A stretch of DNA of 64,000 nucleotides from Alicyclobacillus_A sp963788285 (GTDB lineage: Bacteria > Bacillota > Bacilli > Alicyclobacillales > Alicyclobacillaceae). The stretch is from NCBI GenBank assembly GCA_963788285.1, contig CAWBGB010000008.1, positions 248,001 to 312,000 of the forward strand, written 5' to 3'. The notes under the pieces were generated by a model. It saw nothing but the letters and a program-made list of their open reading frames with translations. It did no database searches and had not been told where the DNA came from. Made by a program: the position numbers and the translations under genes. Within the stretch, counting starts at the first letter, position 1. Each line of letters begins with the position of its first letter. Positions 44,018 through 53,115 of the stretch are shown here, piece by piece.

Positions 44018-45018
44018 TTACTGGCCATACGCGTTGGCCGCTTCGATTGACGGAAAGACCAGCCAAGCGTCTGGCAAGTGGCGCTGATGGTTGGGGTCTG
44101 TGGTTGACGGCGAATTGACTATCTCCCCATCCTTGTACAAAACGCTAGACAACCCACCGTCCATCGCGCACGCGTTCACCGCGCCTAACTTCAGCATTTC
44201 ATCCTGCACTTGGCGCTGGCTGGCCCCCATCCCGATCCGCCTTTAAAGCGCCGTTGATGACGATGAAAATCACCGTGCCATCCTTCCGTTGGCCGATGGC
44301 CGTACGTGGATCGTACCCCCAACCACCGTCTCCGGACGTGATCATTGGCTTGCCGTTAACCACGAGTTCCGGGTGGAACTGCATGGCATCGCGGACGCCC
44401 ATTTGCTGGAGCTGAGCAACACTATACCGCCCCATTACCGTCACCCCGTCTTTGGTAAAGCCGACCGTGGTCCAATCTTCCGTGCCTTTGGGCCATTGTA
44501 CCACCTTACCCCCGGTCGTCACGAGGCCGAGCGGAATGCCACCCCACCCCGCGCCTTTGGGGTCTTCGAATCCGCTGGCGTTTGTGCCTGCCAGCGCGCC
44601 CGTACGTTTGACCATATCACTAATGTACTCACCCATACCGTTCTGCACGTGAGCGGTCACCAATCGTACAAGTCTCGGGTTGTGTACCAGCATTGCATCA
44701 GCCGCTGCCGGACAACGGCAGAACTTCAATCGGCGAAGTTGGCCTAGTGACCGACACCACGTGTACGTACTTCGACGCATCCGTATTTTTGGGAGCCTGG
44801 TGTAAAGCTGCCCACAACTGGCTGTACTCTGCTGGCGTGGTCAGAAAGTGCGCCAAATACGCGTGACGCGTTGTAATCACTGTTTCAGCGGCCATCAAAC
44901 GAATGTTACGTCCCCACGGCGTGGCGAAACCTACGGTAACGAGCGCCACAACGAATACCGCCATGGTGAATCTGCTTCCAAACAGCCAGCGCAGTACTCT
45001 CCTGCGCTTGTGCTTCAT
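44018..45018 (-). pseudogene. Broken phosphodiester glycosidase (NAGPA-like) gene
   Basis: Three reading-frame pieces form one ancestral protein. The first (from ATG 45018) has a basic start and one membrane segment; the frame shifts near 44702 at GGCAGCGGC; the second piece carries NGMGEYISDMVKRTGALAG, DGVTVMGRYS and AMQFHPELVVNGKPM; it shifts again at a GGGGG run near 44230, and the third ends with GAVNACAMDGGLSSVLYK. This is the order of the family found in exported exopolysaccharide and sugar phosphodiesterases. Two shifts make it a pseudogene unless the G run is a sequence error. Confidence 0.82.
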
Positions 45019-45155
45019 GCGTTGTTCACGATACGTTACACTGGCTGTGAACGTACCCCACATTATAACGTGGGCAGGCGGTCAAACTGTTCGGTGTCCA
45101 CCGGGAAGCCATGCAAGTATTTCCCATCCGTCTATGGGCGCGAATCTCTGATTAA

Positions 45156-45195
45156 AACGAAAAGGATGACCCGCTTATATTTCGCGAGTCATCCC
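45156..45195 (-). terminator. Terminator of the sulfurtransferase gene
   Basis: On the minus strand GGATGACTCGC and GCGGGTCATCC form the stem, followed by TTTTCGTTTT, 26 bases after the stop codon. Confidence 0.85.
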
Positions 45196-45220
45196 CAAAA
45201 GTCTTTGTTGTCGCCCTACC

Positions 45221-46072
45221 TTATTGTTCGTTTCGGTGTGTCCCGCCGTCCCCAGTTTCCACCGGGTGATCCGGGTACGAGCACCAATCGCTCCAACTTC
45301 CTGGGTACAGTTTTGCTCCGGACAAACCGGCCAGTTCCATAGCAAACAAATTTGCGCAAGCCGTCACACCAGACCCGCAGTACATCACCACATGGCTGGG
45401 ATGACCGAGGTTTTGAAATCGGCTCCGCTGCTGCTCTGGAGACTTCCACGTCCCGTCCTCGTTTACACCGTCCGTCCACGGTCGGTTCACAGATTGCGGG
45501 ATGTGGCCAGCGACCTGATCGATAGGCTCCACGTCCCCGCGGTAGCGTTCTGGAACCCGTGCATCGACCAATGTCGACGCTCCCTGCTGAGACAACATCT
45601 TCTCAACGTCAGCCGTGGAGACAATCCAATCGTGGTGAATGGACAGCGGAAAATCTCCTGGCCGAGGCTGGGGAATGCTCGTGTCCGTCGGCAGCCCTTG
45701 CGCAAGCCAGGCGCGGTAGCCGCCATCCAGGATGACACAATGGTCGTGACCGAGGTACCGGATCAGCCACCATGCCCGAGGGGCCATCCCCTCTCCATCG
45801 TCGTACACTACGACTCGGGCAGTTTTGGTCACACCCGCTGCGGACAATTTGTCAGCCAGCTCCTTTGGGTCTGGAAGTGGGTGGCGACCGCCGTGTTCTT
45901 GTTTCGGTCCAGAGAGATCTTGCTCCAGGTCTAAGTAATACGCGCCCGGAATGTGTCCCGCCAGATAACGTGTCCGCCCGTCGGATGGATCTCCGAGGCG
46001 AAATCGGCAATCAAACACCACTGTGTCCGTCTCGGATACCACTGCTGCCAGTTCAGATGCAGTGATTAACAC
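45221..46072 (-). CDS. Two-domain sulfurtransferase (rhodanese/mercaptopyruvate type)
   Basis: A 283-residue protein of two rhodanese domains. The first (residues 1-130) is inactive-type; the second has the catalytic Cys in VMYCGSGVTACA. The CGSGVT loop is typical of 3-mercaptopyruvate sulfurtransferases, while thiosulfate enzymes usually have CRxGxT; the preferred donor is therefore more likely mercaptopyruvate. The start is GTG 46072 with GGGGAG in front. The SDR gene ends 42 bases upstream on the same strand. Confidence 0.92.
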   Translation of the reverse strand: MLITASELAAVVSETDTVVFDCRFRLGDPSDGRTRYLAGHIPGAYYLDLEQDLSGPKQEHGGRHPLPDPKELADKLSAAGVTKTARVVVYDDGEGMAPRAWWLIRYLGHDHCVILDGGYRAWLAQGLPTDTSIPQPRPGDFPLSIHHDWIVSTADVEKMLSQQGASTLVDARVPERYRGDVEPIDQVAGHIPQSVNRPWTDGVNEDGTWKSPEQQRSRFQNLGHPSHVVMYCGSGVTACANLFAMELAGLSGAKLYPGSWSDWCSYPDHPVETGDGGTHRNEQ

Positions 46073-46114
46073 GCGTGCTCCCCTCCCATGAGTATGTACT
46101 ATGTAAGTACCCGC

Positions 46115-46900
46115 TTAGCCGCGACGGACCACTTTTCCTGCGCCGGCCTGATCCAGCGGTTTGACAATGATAGCGTCAATATTGACGTGCGTGGGCCGTG
46201 TTGCGACAAACAAGATACAGTCCGCGATGTCTTCCGCAGTCAGCGGGGTCATGCCTTTGTAAACATCGTTTGCCTTCGCTTCGTCTCCGTGGTAACGAAC
46301 CACGGAAAACTCCGTCTCCACCATACCTGGATCAATGGTCGTGACGCGGATGGGCTTTCCTAATAATTCCTGTCGAAGCGCATCCGTAATCGCGCGGACG
46401 GCAAATTTGGTCGCACAGTACACAGATCCGCCCGCGTAGGCTTCGCGCCCCGCGATGGAGCCGAGGTTGATGACGTGCCCACTGCCAGCCTTCAACATGT
46501 GCGGCAACGCGAGTCGTGTAACGCGCAACAACCCCATCACGTTGGTTTCCACCATCTCGCGCCAGTCTTCCTCGTCCTTGTCGTCCGCATCGGCTACGTG
46601 GGTCACCCCACGAGCGAGCCCCGCATTGTTGACCAACACATGAATGTTTCCCAGTTCACGCACCACTGCCTGAATGAAGTGCTCACTCGAGGTTCGCGAT
46701 GTGACGTCCAACGCACTAATGAACGGACGCTGGCCGGTACGTTGTTGCAATTCCTCCGCCAGCTGTTCCAGCTTCTGCGTTCGACGAGCACCGAGAGCCA
46801 GTCGAAACCCTGCTTGCGCCAGGGCAACTGCGGTGGCTGCTCCAATTCCTGAACTGGCCCCTGTGATGACTGCCGTCTTTCCGTTTCCGTTGACACTCAT
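46115..46900 (-). CDS. SDR-family oxidoreductase (YdfG-like)
   Basis: A 261-residue classical short-chain dehydrogenase. Cofactor loop TGASSGIGAATA, LVNNAG, the Ser in NLGSIAGREAYAG, and the catalytic YCATK are present; GARRTQKL after the second strand suggests NADP. The EDWREMVETNVMGLLRVTR block resembles YdfG-type enzymes acting on 3-hydroxy acids such as serine or allo-threonine. ATG 46900 is seven bases after GGAGG. It may be cotranscribed with the sulfurtransferase gene 42 bases downstream. Confidence 0.92.
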   Translation of the reverse strand: MSVNGNGKTAVITGASSGIGAATAVALAQAGFRLALGARRTQKLEQLAEELQQRTGQRPFISALDVTSRTSSEHFIQAVVRELGNIHVLVNNAGLARGVTHVADADDKDEEDWREMVETNVMGLLRVTRLALPHMLKAGSGHVINLGSIAGREAYAGGSVYCATKFAVRAITDALRQELLGKPIRVTTIDPGMVETEFSVVRYHGDEAKANDVYKGMTPLTAEDIADCILFVATRPTHVNIDAIIVKPLDQAGAGKVVRRG

Positions 46901-47031
46901 GTTCATGCCTCCTTCACCGGTGGACACTGGGCACCTGCCTCGTGTCACACCCGCCTTCCTTACATACAATGTACCACGGACGACCGACACGAGTGGAATC
47001 CTGTGAAATCCATGGAAGGGTGGAAGGAAGC

Positions 47032-47355
47032 ATGCCTTGTCCTGAAGTATCCACGGGCTTCGTAGAACTGCCCGACGAAAACTACCACCGAATTCAGCAA
47101 GCGGCTGACGCCGGTCGCAACTTGTGGCGACTTAGTCCGGTTCGAACCGCGCAAGAGGTGGGTACACGTAATTTGGGGTTCCGCCCGGACGACGTCTATA
47201 CTTTCGTCGAACAATACTTTGACCCCGGGTCGGGTCTGCAACAGGCCGTTGTTCGCGTCCGTCATCGTACCTGTACGTACTTGGTGGAGCTATATCAGCC
47301 AGAGCGGCAAGGTCCGAAAGGAATCTGGGTGGTCCAGCAAGTCACGGAGCTGTAG
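47032..47355 (+). CDS. Conserved-looking small protein of unknown function
   Basis: A 107-residue soluble protein I do not recognise. It begins MPCPEVSTGFVELPDENYHR; ATG 47032 has GGAAGGAAG in front. The last 50 residues look like beta strands (QQAVVRVRHRTCTYLVELYQ). It precedes zwf on the same strand by 81 bases. No function assigned. Confidence 0.6.
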   Translation: MPCPEVSTGFVELPDENYHRIQQAADAGRNLWRLSPVRTAQEVGTRNLGFRPDDVYTFVEQYFDPGSGLQQAVVRVRHRTCTYLVELYQPERQGPKGIWVVQQVTEL

Positions 47356-47370
47356 CCTCGGATATCAAGG

Positions 47371-47379
47371 TGGTACAAT
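47371..47379 (+). promoter_or_regulatory. Possible extended -10 before zwf
   Basis: TGGTACAAT, 57 bases before zwf, fits an extended -10; the -35 region is poor. It is the same nine bases as the -10 candidate before the M42 gene at 10042. Confidence 0.35.
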
Positions 47380-47436
47380 GGCGGCAGAAGTGGTTACAAT
47401 ACAGGACAAACGGACCTTTGCAAAGGGTGAATTGTA

Positions 47437-49020
47437 GTGACAACGACATGGACCAATGTATCAGAAGTGAGCGGGGCGACCACTGACTCGCGTCAGGCCC
47501 CGCCACATACGTTTATTCTGTTTGGTGCGACCGGAGATTTGGCGCACCGCAAACTGCTGCCGGCACTCTACAGCCTGTTTGTGGACAAGCTCCTGCCGGA
47601 CAACTTTGCTGTGATTGGCGTTGCGAGAACCGAATTTGACGACAACGCGTTTCGTCAAGAAGTGAAATCTGCTGTCGACAAGTTTGCTCGGAGCAAGATA
47701 GACGAGGCGACGTTCACCGAGTTCGTACAGCGTTTCTTCTACTCCAAACTGGACGCCAACAACCCAGCGGATTTCCAGAAGCTCAAGCAGCGAATAGAAG
47801 CGGTGGAACGCCAATTCGACCTGCCAGAGCAACGCATTTTCTACCTGGCCATGGCGCCCGATTTCTTTGGACAGGTGGTACTAAACCTAAAAACGTCCGG
47901 TTTGAGTGAGGTCGGTGGTTGGCGACGGCTGATTATCGAAAAACCGTTTGGTCACGACCTCCAGTCCGCGAAGGTGCTGAACGACGAACTGCGTCAGGTG
48001 TTTGACGAAGAAGAGATTTACCGCATTGACCATTACTTAGGCAAGGAAATGGTGCAGAATATTGAAGTCATCCGCTTTGCGAACTCGATTTTTGAACCAT
48101 TGTGGAACAACCGGGTGATTGCGAATGTCCAAATCACGTCCAGTGAAACGGTTGGTGTTGAGGACCGTGCATCGTACTACGAAAAATCCGGTGCATTGCG
48201 CGACATGGTGCAAAACCACATGTTGCAAATGGTCATGATGGTGGCGATGGAACCCCCCAGCCGCCTGAACATGGAGGCCATTCGCGACGAAAAAGTAAAA
48301 GTGTTAAGATCTCTGCGCCGCTATACACCAGAGGAAGTCGGACAACACGTGATACGCGGACAATACGACGCAGGTCAGATTGACGGCAAGACCGTCAAAG
48401 CGTACCGCGATGAACCCAACGTATCGCCTTCCTCCACGACGGAGACGTTTGTGGCTGCGCGGTTGTATATTGACAACTTCCGATGGGCAGGTGTGCCCTT
48501 TTACATCCGCACCGGGAAGCACATGGCGGCCAAAGCCACGGAAATCGTCATTCAGTTTCGGGACATGCCCAAAAATTTGTACTTTAATCGGGACGGAACA
48601 CTGGGGCCAAACCTGTTGGTCATCCGTGTGAATCCGCAAGAAGGCATGTACCTCCAACTCAACGCAAAAAAGCCAGGCACCGATGAAACTGTTGTTCCCG
48701 TCATGATGGAGTTCAGCCAGTCCCTGAAGAATTCTCCAGAAGCCTATGAGCGTCTGCTGTACGACGCCATGGAAGGAGATTCCACGTTCTTCACCCGGTG
48801 GGACGAAGTCTCCCTCGCGTGGAAGTTCGTCGATCCGATTGCTGACGCGTTCCGCTCCGACTCTTTGCCTCTGCACCACTACGCCGCTGGCACCTGGGGG
48901 CCACGTGCGGCAGACCAACTGCTGCAGCAGGACGGGTTCTCATGGTGGCCTGTGTTTGGACAAAAACTGCCCGCGCACGTCAAGGCAGAGCACACGTTTG
49001 GGCAAAGTCTTAAGAGGTGA
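47437..49020 (+). CDS. zwf: Glucose-6-phosphate 1-dehydrogenase
   Basis: A 527-residue G6PDH. The dinucleotide loop is LFGATGDLAHRKLLPALY near residue 28, and the signature RIDHYLGKEMVQN holds the catalytic His. The N-terminal 25 residues before the fold are a short extension. It oxidises glucose-6-phosphate to 6-phosphogluconolactone, making NADPH. GTG 47437 follows AAAGGGTGA. The next gene starts four bases after its stop, so the cyclase-family hydrolase is coupled to it; gnd follows on the opposite strand. Confidence 0.96.
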   Translation: MTTTWTNVSEVSGATTDSRQAPPHTFILFGATGDLAHRKLLPALYSLFVDKLLPDNFAVIGVARTEFDDNAFRQEVKSAVDKFARSKIDEATFTEFVQRFFYSKLDANNPADFQKLKQRIEAVERQFDLPEQRIFYLAMAPDFFGQVVLNLKTSGLSEVGGWRRLIIEKPFGHDLQSAKVLNDELRQVFDEEEIYRIDHYLGKEMVQNIEVIRFANSIFEPLWNNRVIANVQITSSETVGVEDRASYYEKSGALRDMVQNHMLQMVMMVAMEPPSRLNMEAIRDEKVKVLRSLRRYTPEEVGQHVIRGQYDAGQIDGKTVKAYRDEPNVSPSSTTETFVAARLYIDNFRWAGVPFYIRTGKHMAAKATEIVIQFRDMPKNLYFNRDGTLGPNLLVIRVNPQEGMYLQLNAKKPGTDETVVPVMMEFSQSLKNSPEAYERLLYDAMEGDSTFFTRWDEVSLAWKFVDPIADAFRSDSLPLHHYAAGTWGPRAADQLLQQDGFSWWPVFGQKLPAHVKAEHTFGQSLKR

Positions 49021-49024
49021 TCCT

Positions 49025-49663
49025 GTGAAAAAACGTATTTACGACGTATCAATGCCAATTTACGAAGGCATGCCTGTGTACAAGAACAAACCTGAAAAAC
49101 AGCCGACGTTTGAAATCACCAGCAACTTTGACACCGGGTCCGTTCGTGAGACCCGGGTTTGCCTCGACGTGCACTGCGGAACGCACGTCGACGCTCCACT
49201 GCACATGATAAAAGACGGCCCCACCATTGAAACGGTGGGGTTGAACGAACTGGTTCGTGAGTGTAAAGTGCTGGACCTCACATCAGTGACCGATGGGATT
49301 ACCGAGTCAGATCTGGCGAACCTGCCTATTTCCGAAGGCGATTTTCTTCTGTTCAAGACAAAAAATTCGTGGGATACAACGTTCAATCCAGAGTTTATCT
49401 ACTTGAAGGAGGACGGCGCCAAGTACCTCGCCCAGAAAAAAGTGGCCGGAGTCGGCATCGACGGGCTCGGCGTCGAGCGAAGCCAGCCCGGTCACCCCAC
49501 GCACAAAGCGTTGTTTGCGGCACAGGCCGTAATTATAGAGGGGTTGCGCCTGGCTGAAGTGCCAGTCGGTACGTACCTGATGGTGGCTGCTCCGCTCGCC
49601 CTTCAAGGCCTGGACGCGGCACCTGCCCGCGTAATCCTGATTGCCGAAGAGGCTGGCCAGTAA
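49025..49663 (+). CDS. Cyclase-family (kynurenine formamidase-like) metal hydrolase
   Basis: A 212-residue protein with the family metal motif in LDVHCGTHVDAPLHM (H-x-G-T-H-x-D-x-P-x-H). The family (PF04199) opens amide or lactam-type rings or cleaves formamides, for example kynurenine formamidase and isatin hydrolase. The true start is GTG 49025 after GAGGTGAT; the frame is open inside zwf but is not coding there. It is four bases after zwf and no 6-phosphogluconolactonase gene is in the window, so a role on the zwf product is possible. That is inference. Confidence 0.9.
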   Translation: MKKRIYDVSMPIYEGMPVYKNKPEKQPTFEITSNFDTGSVRETRVCLDVHCGTHVDAPLHMIKDGPTIETVGLNELVRECKVLDLTSVTDGITESDLANLPISEGDFLLFKTKNSWDTTFNPEFIYLKEDGAKYLAQKKVAGVGIDGLGVERSQPGHPTHKALFAAQAVIIEGLRLAEVPVGTYLMVAAPLALQGLDAAPARVILIAEEAGQ

Positions 49664-49665
49664 GT

Positions 49666-49920
49666 TCACCGACGCCTCAGTTCATCGTCGATTTTCTGCT
49701 CAATCTCCTCATCGGACAAGTCGAACTCGCGCGCCATTCTACGTGCGAGTTCTCTTTGTTCGTAGTAGTACTTTCGCAGCTGCTCGCGGCGCTGTTCAGG
49801 AGGGGTTCGGTCCCAACGACTGTTCCGTATCCAGCGGAACAGTCCGTAACTGACAGCGCTGGTGAGAATCAGCATCAACAGCGCCGTCAGAGGACTTCCA
49901 AAGCCAAATCCAATGATCAT
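49666..49920 (-). CDS. Small membrane protein with charged helical tail
   Basis: An 84-residue protein. Residues 8-28 form a membrane segment (LTALLMLILTSAVSYGLF); the rest is highly charged and probably helical (EQRREQLRKYYYEQRELARR). ATG 49920 overlaps the gnd stop by four bases (ATGA), so it is translated behind gnd. Family not recognised. It converges on the cyclase gene with two bases between the stops. Confidence 0.75.
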   Translation of the reverse strand: MIIGFGFGSPLTALLMLILTSAVSYGLFRWIRNSRWDRTPPEQRREQLRKYYYEQRELARRMAREFDLSDEEIEQKIDDELRRR

Positions 49921-50813
49921 TTTTTCTCAACCGCGTGCCCACCGAATTCGTTACGCAGCGCCGCGACGACTTTTCCCGTAAACGTGTCATCTTCCAATGA
50001 GCGATAACGCATCATCAAAGAGAGCGCAATGACCGGAGCGGCCACCTGCAGATCCAATGCTTCCTCCACGGTCCACTTGCCTTCTCCTGAGGAATGCATT
50101 ACGCCCTTGATGGCGTCCAACTTGGGATCCTTAGAAAACGCGCGCTCGGTCAACTCCATCAGCCAGCCGCGGATCACGGAACCGTTGGACCACACTCGCG
50201 CGAGTTTTTCGTAATCGTAATCATAACGGCTCTTGTCCAGGACTTCGAATCCTTCGCCAATGGCGGCCATCATGCCATATTCAATGCCGTTGTGCACCAT
50301 CTTGGCGTAATGCCCGCTGCCCGAAGGCCCTGTATACAAGTACCCGTTTGGAACTGCAGTGTCACGAAAGAGCGGTTCAATGACGGGGAAGACGTCCTTG
50401 TCTCCACCAATCATGTAGCAAGCGCCGTGCCGCGCTCCTTCAATACCACCCGAGGTGCCTACATCAAAGTAGTGCAAACCGCTCTTTTGCAGCATTTCCG
50501 CCCGCCGTACGCTGTCCTTGTAATACGAGTTCCCGGCCTCAATCACAATGTCCCCTTTGGCCAACAACGGCACGATCTTGTCCAACAAATCGTCGATGAT
50601 TTTCCCCTGTGGCACCATCAGCCAGACAATTCGAGGTGTAGGCAGCGAACGTACCATCTCTTCGATGGAGTGCATTCCTTCTCCGCCATCCTCTGCAAAG
50701 CGTTTTACTGCGTCCTCATTCACATCGTACGCTGCCACCTGATGACCGTGATCCATCATGTTCAGCGCCAAGTGATAACCCATCTTACCAAGGCCAATCA
50801 ATCCAATTTTCAT
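49917..50813 (-). CDS. gndA: 6-phosphogluconate dehydrogenase, short GndA/YqeC type
   Basis: A 298-residue enzyme, the short form of 6-phosphogluconate dehydrogenase. The nucleotide loop is IGLIGLGKMGYHLALNM; the substrate region GTSGGIEGARHGACYMIGG, and KMVHNGIEYGMMAAIGEG with the catalytic Lys and His-Asn, are clear. It decarboxylates 6-phosphogluconate to ribulose-5-phosphate. The short type is often NAD-linked. ATG 50813 has GGAG upstream. It shares a 53-base divergent gap with the HAD gene. Confidence 0.95.
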   Translation of the reverse strand: MKIGLIGLGKMGYHLALNMMDHGHQVAAYDVNEDAVKRFAEDGGEGMHSIEEMVRSLPTPRIVWLMVPQGKIIDDLLDKIVPLLAKGDIVIEAGNSYYKDSVRRAEMLQKSGLHYFDVGTSGGIEGARHGACYMIGGDKDVFPVIEPLFRDTAVPNGYLYTGPSGSGHYAKMVHNGIEYGMMAAIGEGFEVLDKSRYDYDYEKLARVWSNGSVIRGWLMELTERAFSKDPKLDAIKGVMHSSGEGKWTVEEALDLQVAAPVIALSLMMRYRSLEDDTFTGKVVAALRNEFGGHAVEKK

Positions 50814-50831
50814 CTGTCATCTCCACCCTTT

Positions 50832-50860
50832 TTGCTTCATCTGGAATCAGACCTTATACT
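50832..50860 (+). promoter_or_regulatory. Promoter for apparently leaderless HAD mRNA
   Basis: TTGCTT at 50832-50837 and TATACT at 50855-50860 are 17 bases apart. The HAD start codon begins at 50867, seven bases past the -10, where transcription should begin. No ribosome site can be seen in between. Confidence 0.55.
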
Positions 50861-50866
50861 GGTTCC

Positions 50867-51532
50867 ATGGCGACTATTATATTCGATTTAGACGGGACAC
50901 TCATTGATTCCTCGAAACTTGTTTTACCCGCATACAGAGAGGCGATTCAACACGTGGCTAACGTCCCCGTGCCGTCCGAAGAAACGATGAAGCAAACGTT
51001 TGGCATGCCGGACAGGCAAATCTGGGCAACGCTGATGCCCGACTCCACCCCGGAACAGCGAATGGCCGCGTTGGCGTACACCGAACACCTCATTGCGAAA
51101 AACATTTTCCAGGAGGACATCCTGCTACCGCACGCCCGCGAAGTGCTGAAAGAACTGCACCGTCGCGGTCATGTGCTTACCGTAGCGAGCAACTGCGGCG
51201 AACAGTATCTGAATACCGTGCTGGACGGCCAGCGAATCCGTGAATTTTTCACGGCTCCCCTCTGCTTGGCAAGCGTGAACGGCCGCAAAAAGGCTGACAT
51301 ATTGGAGCGACACTTCCAACGCTTTGCAAAGGAAAACGCGGTGATGGTCGGTGACCGGCAATCGGACGTTGAAGCCGCCGCGGCTCACGGAATCCCTTGC
51401 ATCGGGTGCGACTTCGTCGGATTCGGCAAAGTAGAAGAACTTCAAGGCGCAGTCCACATTATCACATCTTTCCCGGAACTGCTTGAATTGTTCCCGGAGG
51501 GTACGTCGACCTTGTTACTCCCACGTGATTAA
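50867..51532 (+). CDS. HAD-family phosphatase
   Basis: A 221-residue haloacid-dehalogenase-type hydrolase. Motif I is IIFDLDGTLIDSS, motif II the Ser/Asn region LTVASNCGEQY, and motif IV MVGDRQSDVEAAAAHG. A cap domain lies between residues 15 and 85. Layout fits phosphoglycolate phosphatase or beta-phosphoglucomutase-like enzymes; the substrate is not known. ATG 50867 lies right after the promoter with no ribosome site, suggesting leaderless translation. The gene is divergent from gndA. Confidence 0.9.
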   Translation: MATIIFDLDGTLIDSSKLVLPAYREAIQHVANVPVPSEETMKQTFGMPDRQIWATLMPDSTPEQRMAALAYTEHLIAKNIFQEDILLPHAREVLKELHRRGHVLTVASNCGEQYLNTVLDGQRIREFFTAPLCLASVNGRKKADILERHFQRFAKENAVMVGDRQSDVEAAAAHGIPCIGCDFVGFGKVEELQGAVHIITSFPELLELFPEGTSTLLLPRD

Positions 51533-51717
51533 GGTTATTTTCCCACGGTTTGCATAAGAAACTCGCCACTTTCATGACGTGCCCACTTCTTATTGTAGCG
51601 TTTTTCTACCCTTTCGTGGACTGCAGCAGACAAGCGAGCCACCCCATCACTTGACTCCGTGCGCCACTCGGGACACACTATGGGTACGCCCGTACGCAGG
51701 GCGCGGAGGTGAACAAT

Positions 51718-52833
51718 ATGGCGAAGCCGCCAGAGCAGACCAAGGTCGTGGTCGGCATGTCGGGCGGTGTGGATTCGTCTGTCACTGCGTTGCTGCTCAA
51801 GCAACAGGGCTACGACGTCATCGGGGTGTTTATGAAGAACTGGGATGACGCGGACGAATTCGGTCACTGCACAGCGACGGACGACTTCGAAGACGTGCGC
51901 AAGGTCTGTGATCACATCGGCATTCCATACTACAGTGTCAATTTTGAGCGCGAGTACATGGACCGCGTGTTCAAATATTTTCTTGAGGAATACCAGCGAG
52001 GGCGAACGCCGAATCCGGACGTGTTGTGTAATCGCGAAATTAAGTTCAAGGAATTGCTGCACTGTGCGATGGACCTCGGTGCCGACTACCTGGCAACCGG
52101 ACACTACGCACAGGTGCGCAACGTGGACGGAACCGTGGATCTCATTCGCGGAGCAGATCCGAACAAGGACCAGTCGTACTTTCTGTACATGGTGGGCCAG
52201 GAGGCGCTGAAGAGGACCATGTTCCCGATTGGCCATCTGCCGAAACCCAGAGTGCGCGAAATCGCGGCAGAGGCAGGGTTGCCAACCGCCAAGAAGAAGG
52301 ACAGCACAGGGATTTGCTTTATCGGTGAAAGAAACTTCCGGGAGTTTCTCAGCCATTACCTGCCTGCACAAGCCGGAGAAATTCGTACTTTGGACGGAGA
52401 GTATAAGGGCACGCACCATGGACTGATGTACTACACCATCGGCCAGCGCCAGGGACTGGGGATTGGTGGATCCGGTACGGGCGAACCATGGTTCGTCATC
52501 GGAAAGGACCTCGAAAACAATGTGCTGTTGGTGGCACAGGGGCATGATCACCCAAAGTTGTACGCACAGGCGTTGCTAGCAACGGATATGCACTGGGTAC
52601 GCGGCGAGGCGCCCGCGCGAGAGTTCACGTGTACAGCGAAAATCCGCTATCGGCAGCCGGATCAGAAAGCCACGGTGTACATTGAAGGTGACGTGTGCCG
52701 CGTGGTCTTTGACCATCCGCAGCGAGCTATCACCCCAGGGCAGTCGGTTGTCCTTTACGACGGTGACGTCTGTCTGGGCGGCGCGACCATCGACAAAGCC
52801 ATTGATGTGGAAAGCGATTCGTTACTCGCATGA
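51718..52833 (+). CDS. mnmA: tRNA-uridine 2-sulfurtransferase MnmA
   Basis: A 371-residue MnmA. The PP-loop GMSGGVDSSVTALLL, the catalytic Cys in NPDVLCNREIKF and the second Cys in DSTGICFIGERNF are intact. It thiolates U34 of Lys, Glu and Gln tRNAs. ATG 51718 follows GGAGG by seven bases; a GTG three codons earlier is inside the site. The usual cysteine desulfurase gene is not beside it. A terminator follows 14 bases after the stop. The 185 bases before it, after the HAD gene, hold no recognisable feature. Confidence 0.96.
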   Translation: MAKPPEQTKVVVGMSGGVDSSVTALLLKQQGYDVIGVFMKNWDDADEFGHCTATDDFEDVRKVCDHIGIPYYSVNFEREYMDRVFKYFLEEYQRGRTPNPDVLCNREIKFKELLHCAMDLGADYLATGHYAQVRNVDGTVDLIRGADPNKDQSYFLYMVGQEALKRTMFPIGHLPKPRVREIAAEAGLPTAKKKDSTGICFIGERNFREFLSHYLPAQAGEIRTLDGEYKGTHHGLMYYTIGQRQGLGIGGSGTGEPWFVIGKDLENNVLLVAQGHDHPKLYAQALLATDMHWVRGEAPAREFTCTAKIRYRQPDQKATVYIEGDVCRVVFDHPQRAITPGQSVVLYDGDVCLGGATIDKAIDVESDSLLA

Positions 52834-52846
52834 AGTCATCCACGTA

Positions 52847-52881
52847 AAAAGGCGCGGATCCGCATCGGATCTACGCCTTTT
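52847..52881 (+). terminator. Terminator of mnmA
   Basis: AAAAGGCG and CGCCTTTT form the outer stem, with GGATCCG/CGGATC as the inner part, followed by CTGTC. The A and T ends may let it work on both strands. Confidence 0.8.
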
Positions 52882-52932
52882 CTGTCTACAGGTTTGCACG
52901 GCCCTACGGACCTCCCTTGTCAAACTCAATCC

Positions 52933-53064
52933 TTACCACTGGCTTTCGTTCTCGCGCTCCCAAGCCTCTGTGCAATGTTCACAAAGCGCGTTCAATCGCT
53001 CTTCGACGAGGTACAGTGGATCTCCGCAGATTGAGCAGTTCTGATGTTCCGCCTTCTCTGTCAT
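52933..53064 (-). CDS. 43-residue zinc-ribbon-like protein
   Basis: A very short gene with ATG 53064 and TAA at 52933. The protein begins MTEKAEHQNCSICGDPLYLV and has two CxxC pairs, Cys10-Cys13 and Cys28-Cys31 (LCEHCTEAWE), as in a treble-clef or rubredoxin-like zinc knuckle. AGGAGGTGA lies just before the ATG, and a good promoter is 52-80 bases upstream, so I believe it is a gene. No family is recognised. It could be a small regulator or metal carrier. Confidence 0.75.
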   Translation of the reverse strand: MTEKAEHQNCSICGDPLYLVEERLNALCEHCTEAWERENESQW

Positions 53065-53115
53065 GCATGTCACCTCCTATTCGGACACGTTTCACAAAAC
53101 GCTAATATAGTTGCC

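Noticed and set aside
45058..45075. Palindrome CCCACATTATAACGTGGG with a -10-like core
   Set aside because: No -35 at a proper distance, and the gene behind it is a pseudogene, so I do not call a promoter.
48746..49024. Upstream extension of the cyclase-family frame
   Set aside because: It overlaps the end of zwf in another frame; the GTG at 49025 has the right ribosome site and the family start.
51535..52551. Open frame of 338 codons on the minus strand
   Set aside because: It lies fully opposite mnmA, has no ribosome site, and its residues (many His, Val and Arg) are those of an antisense shadow.
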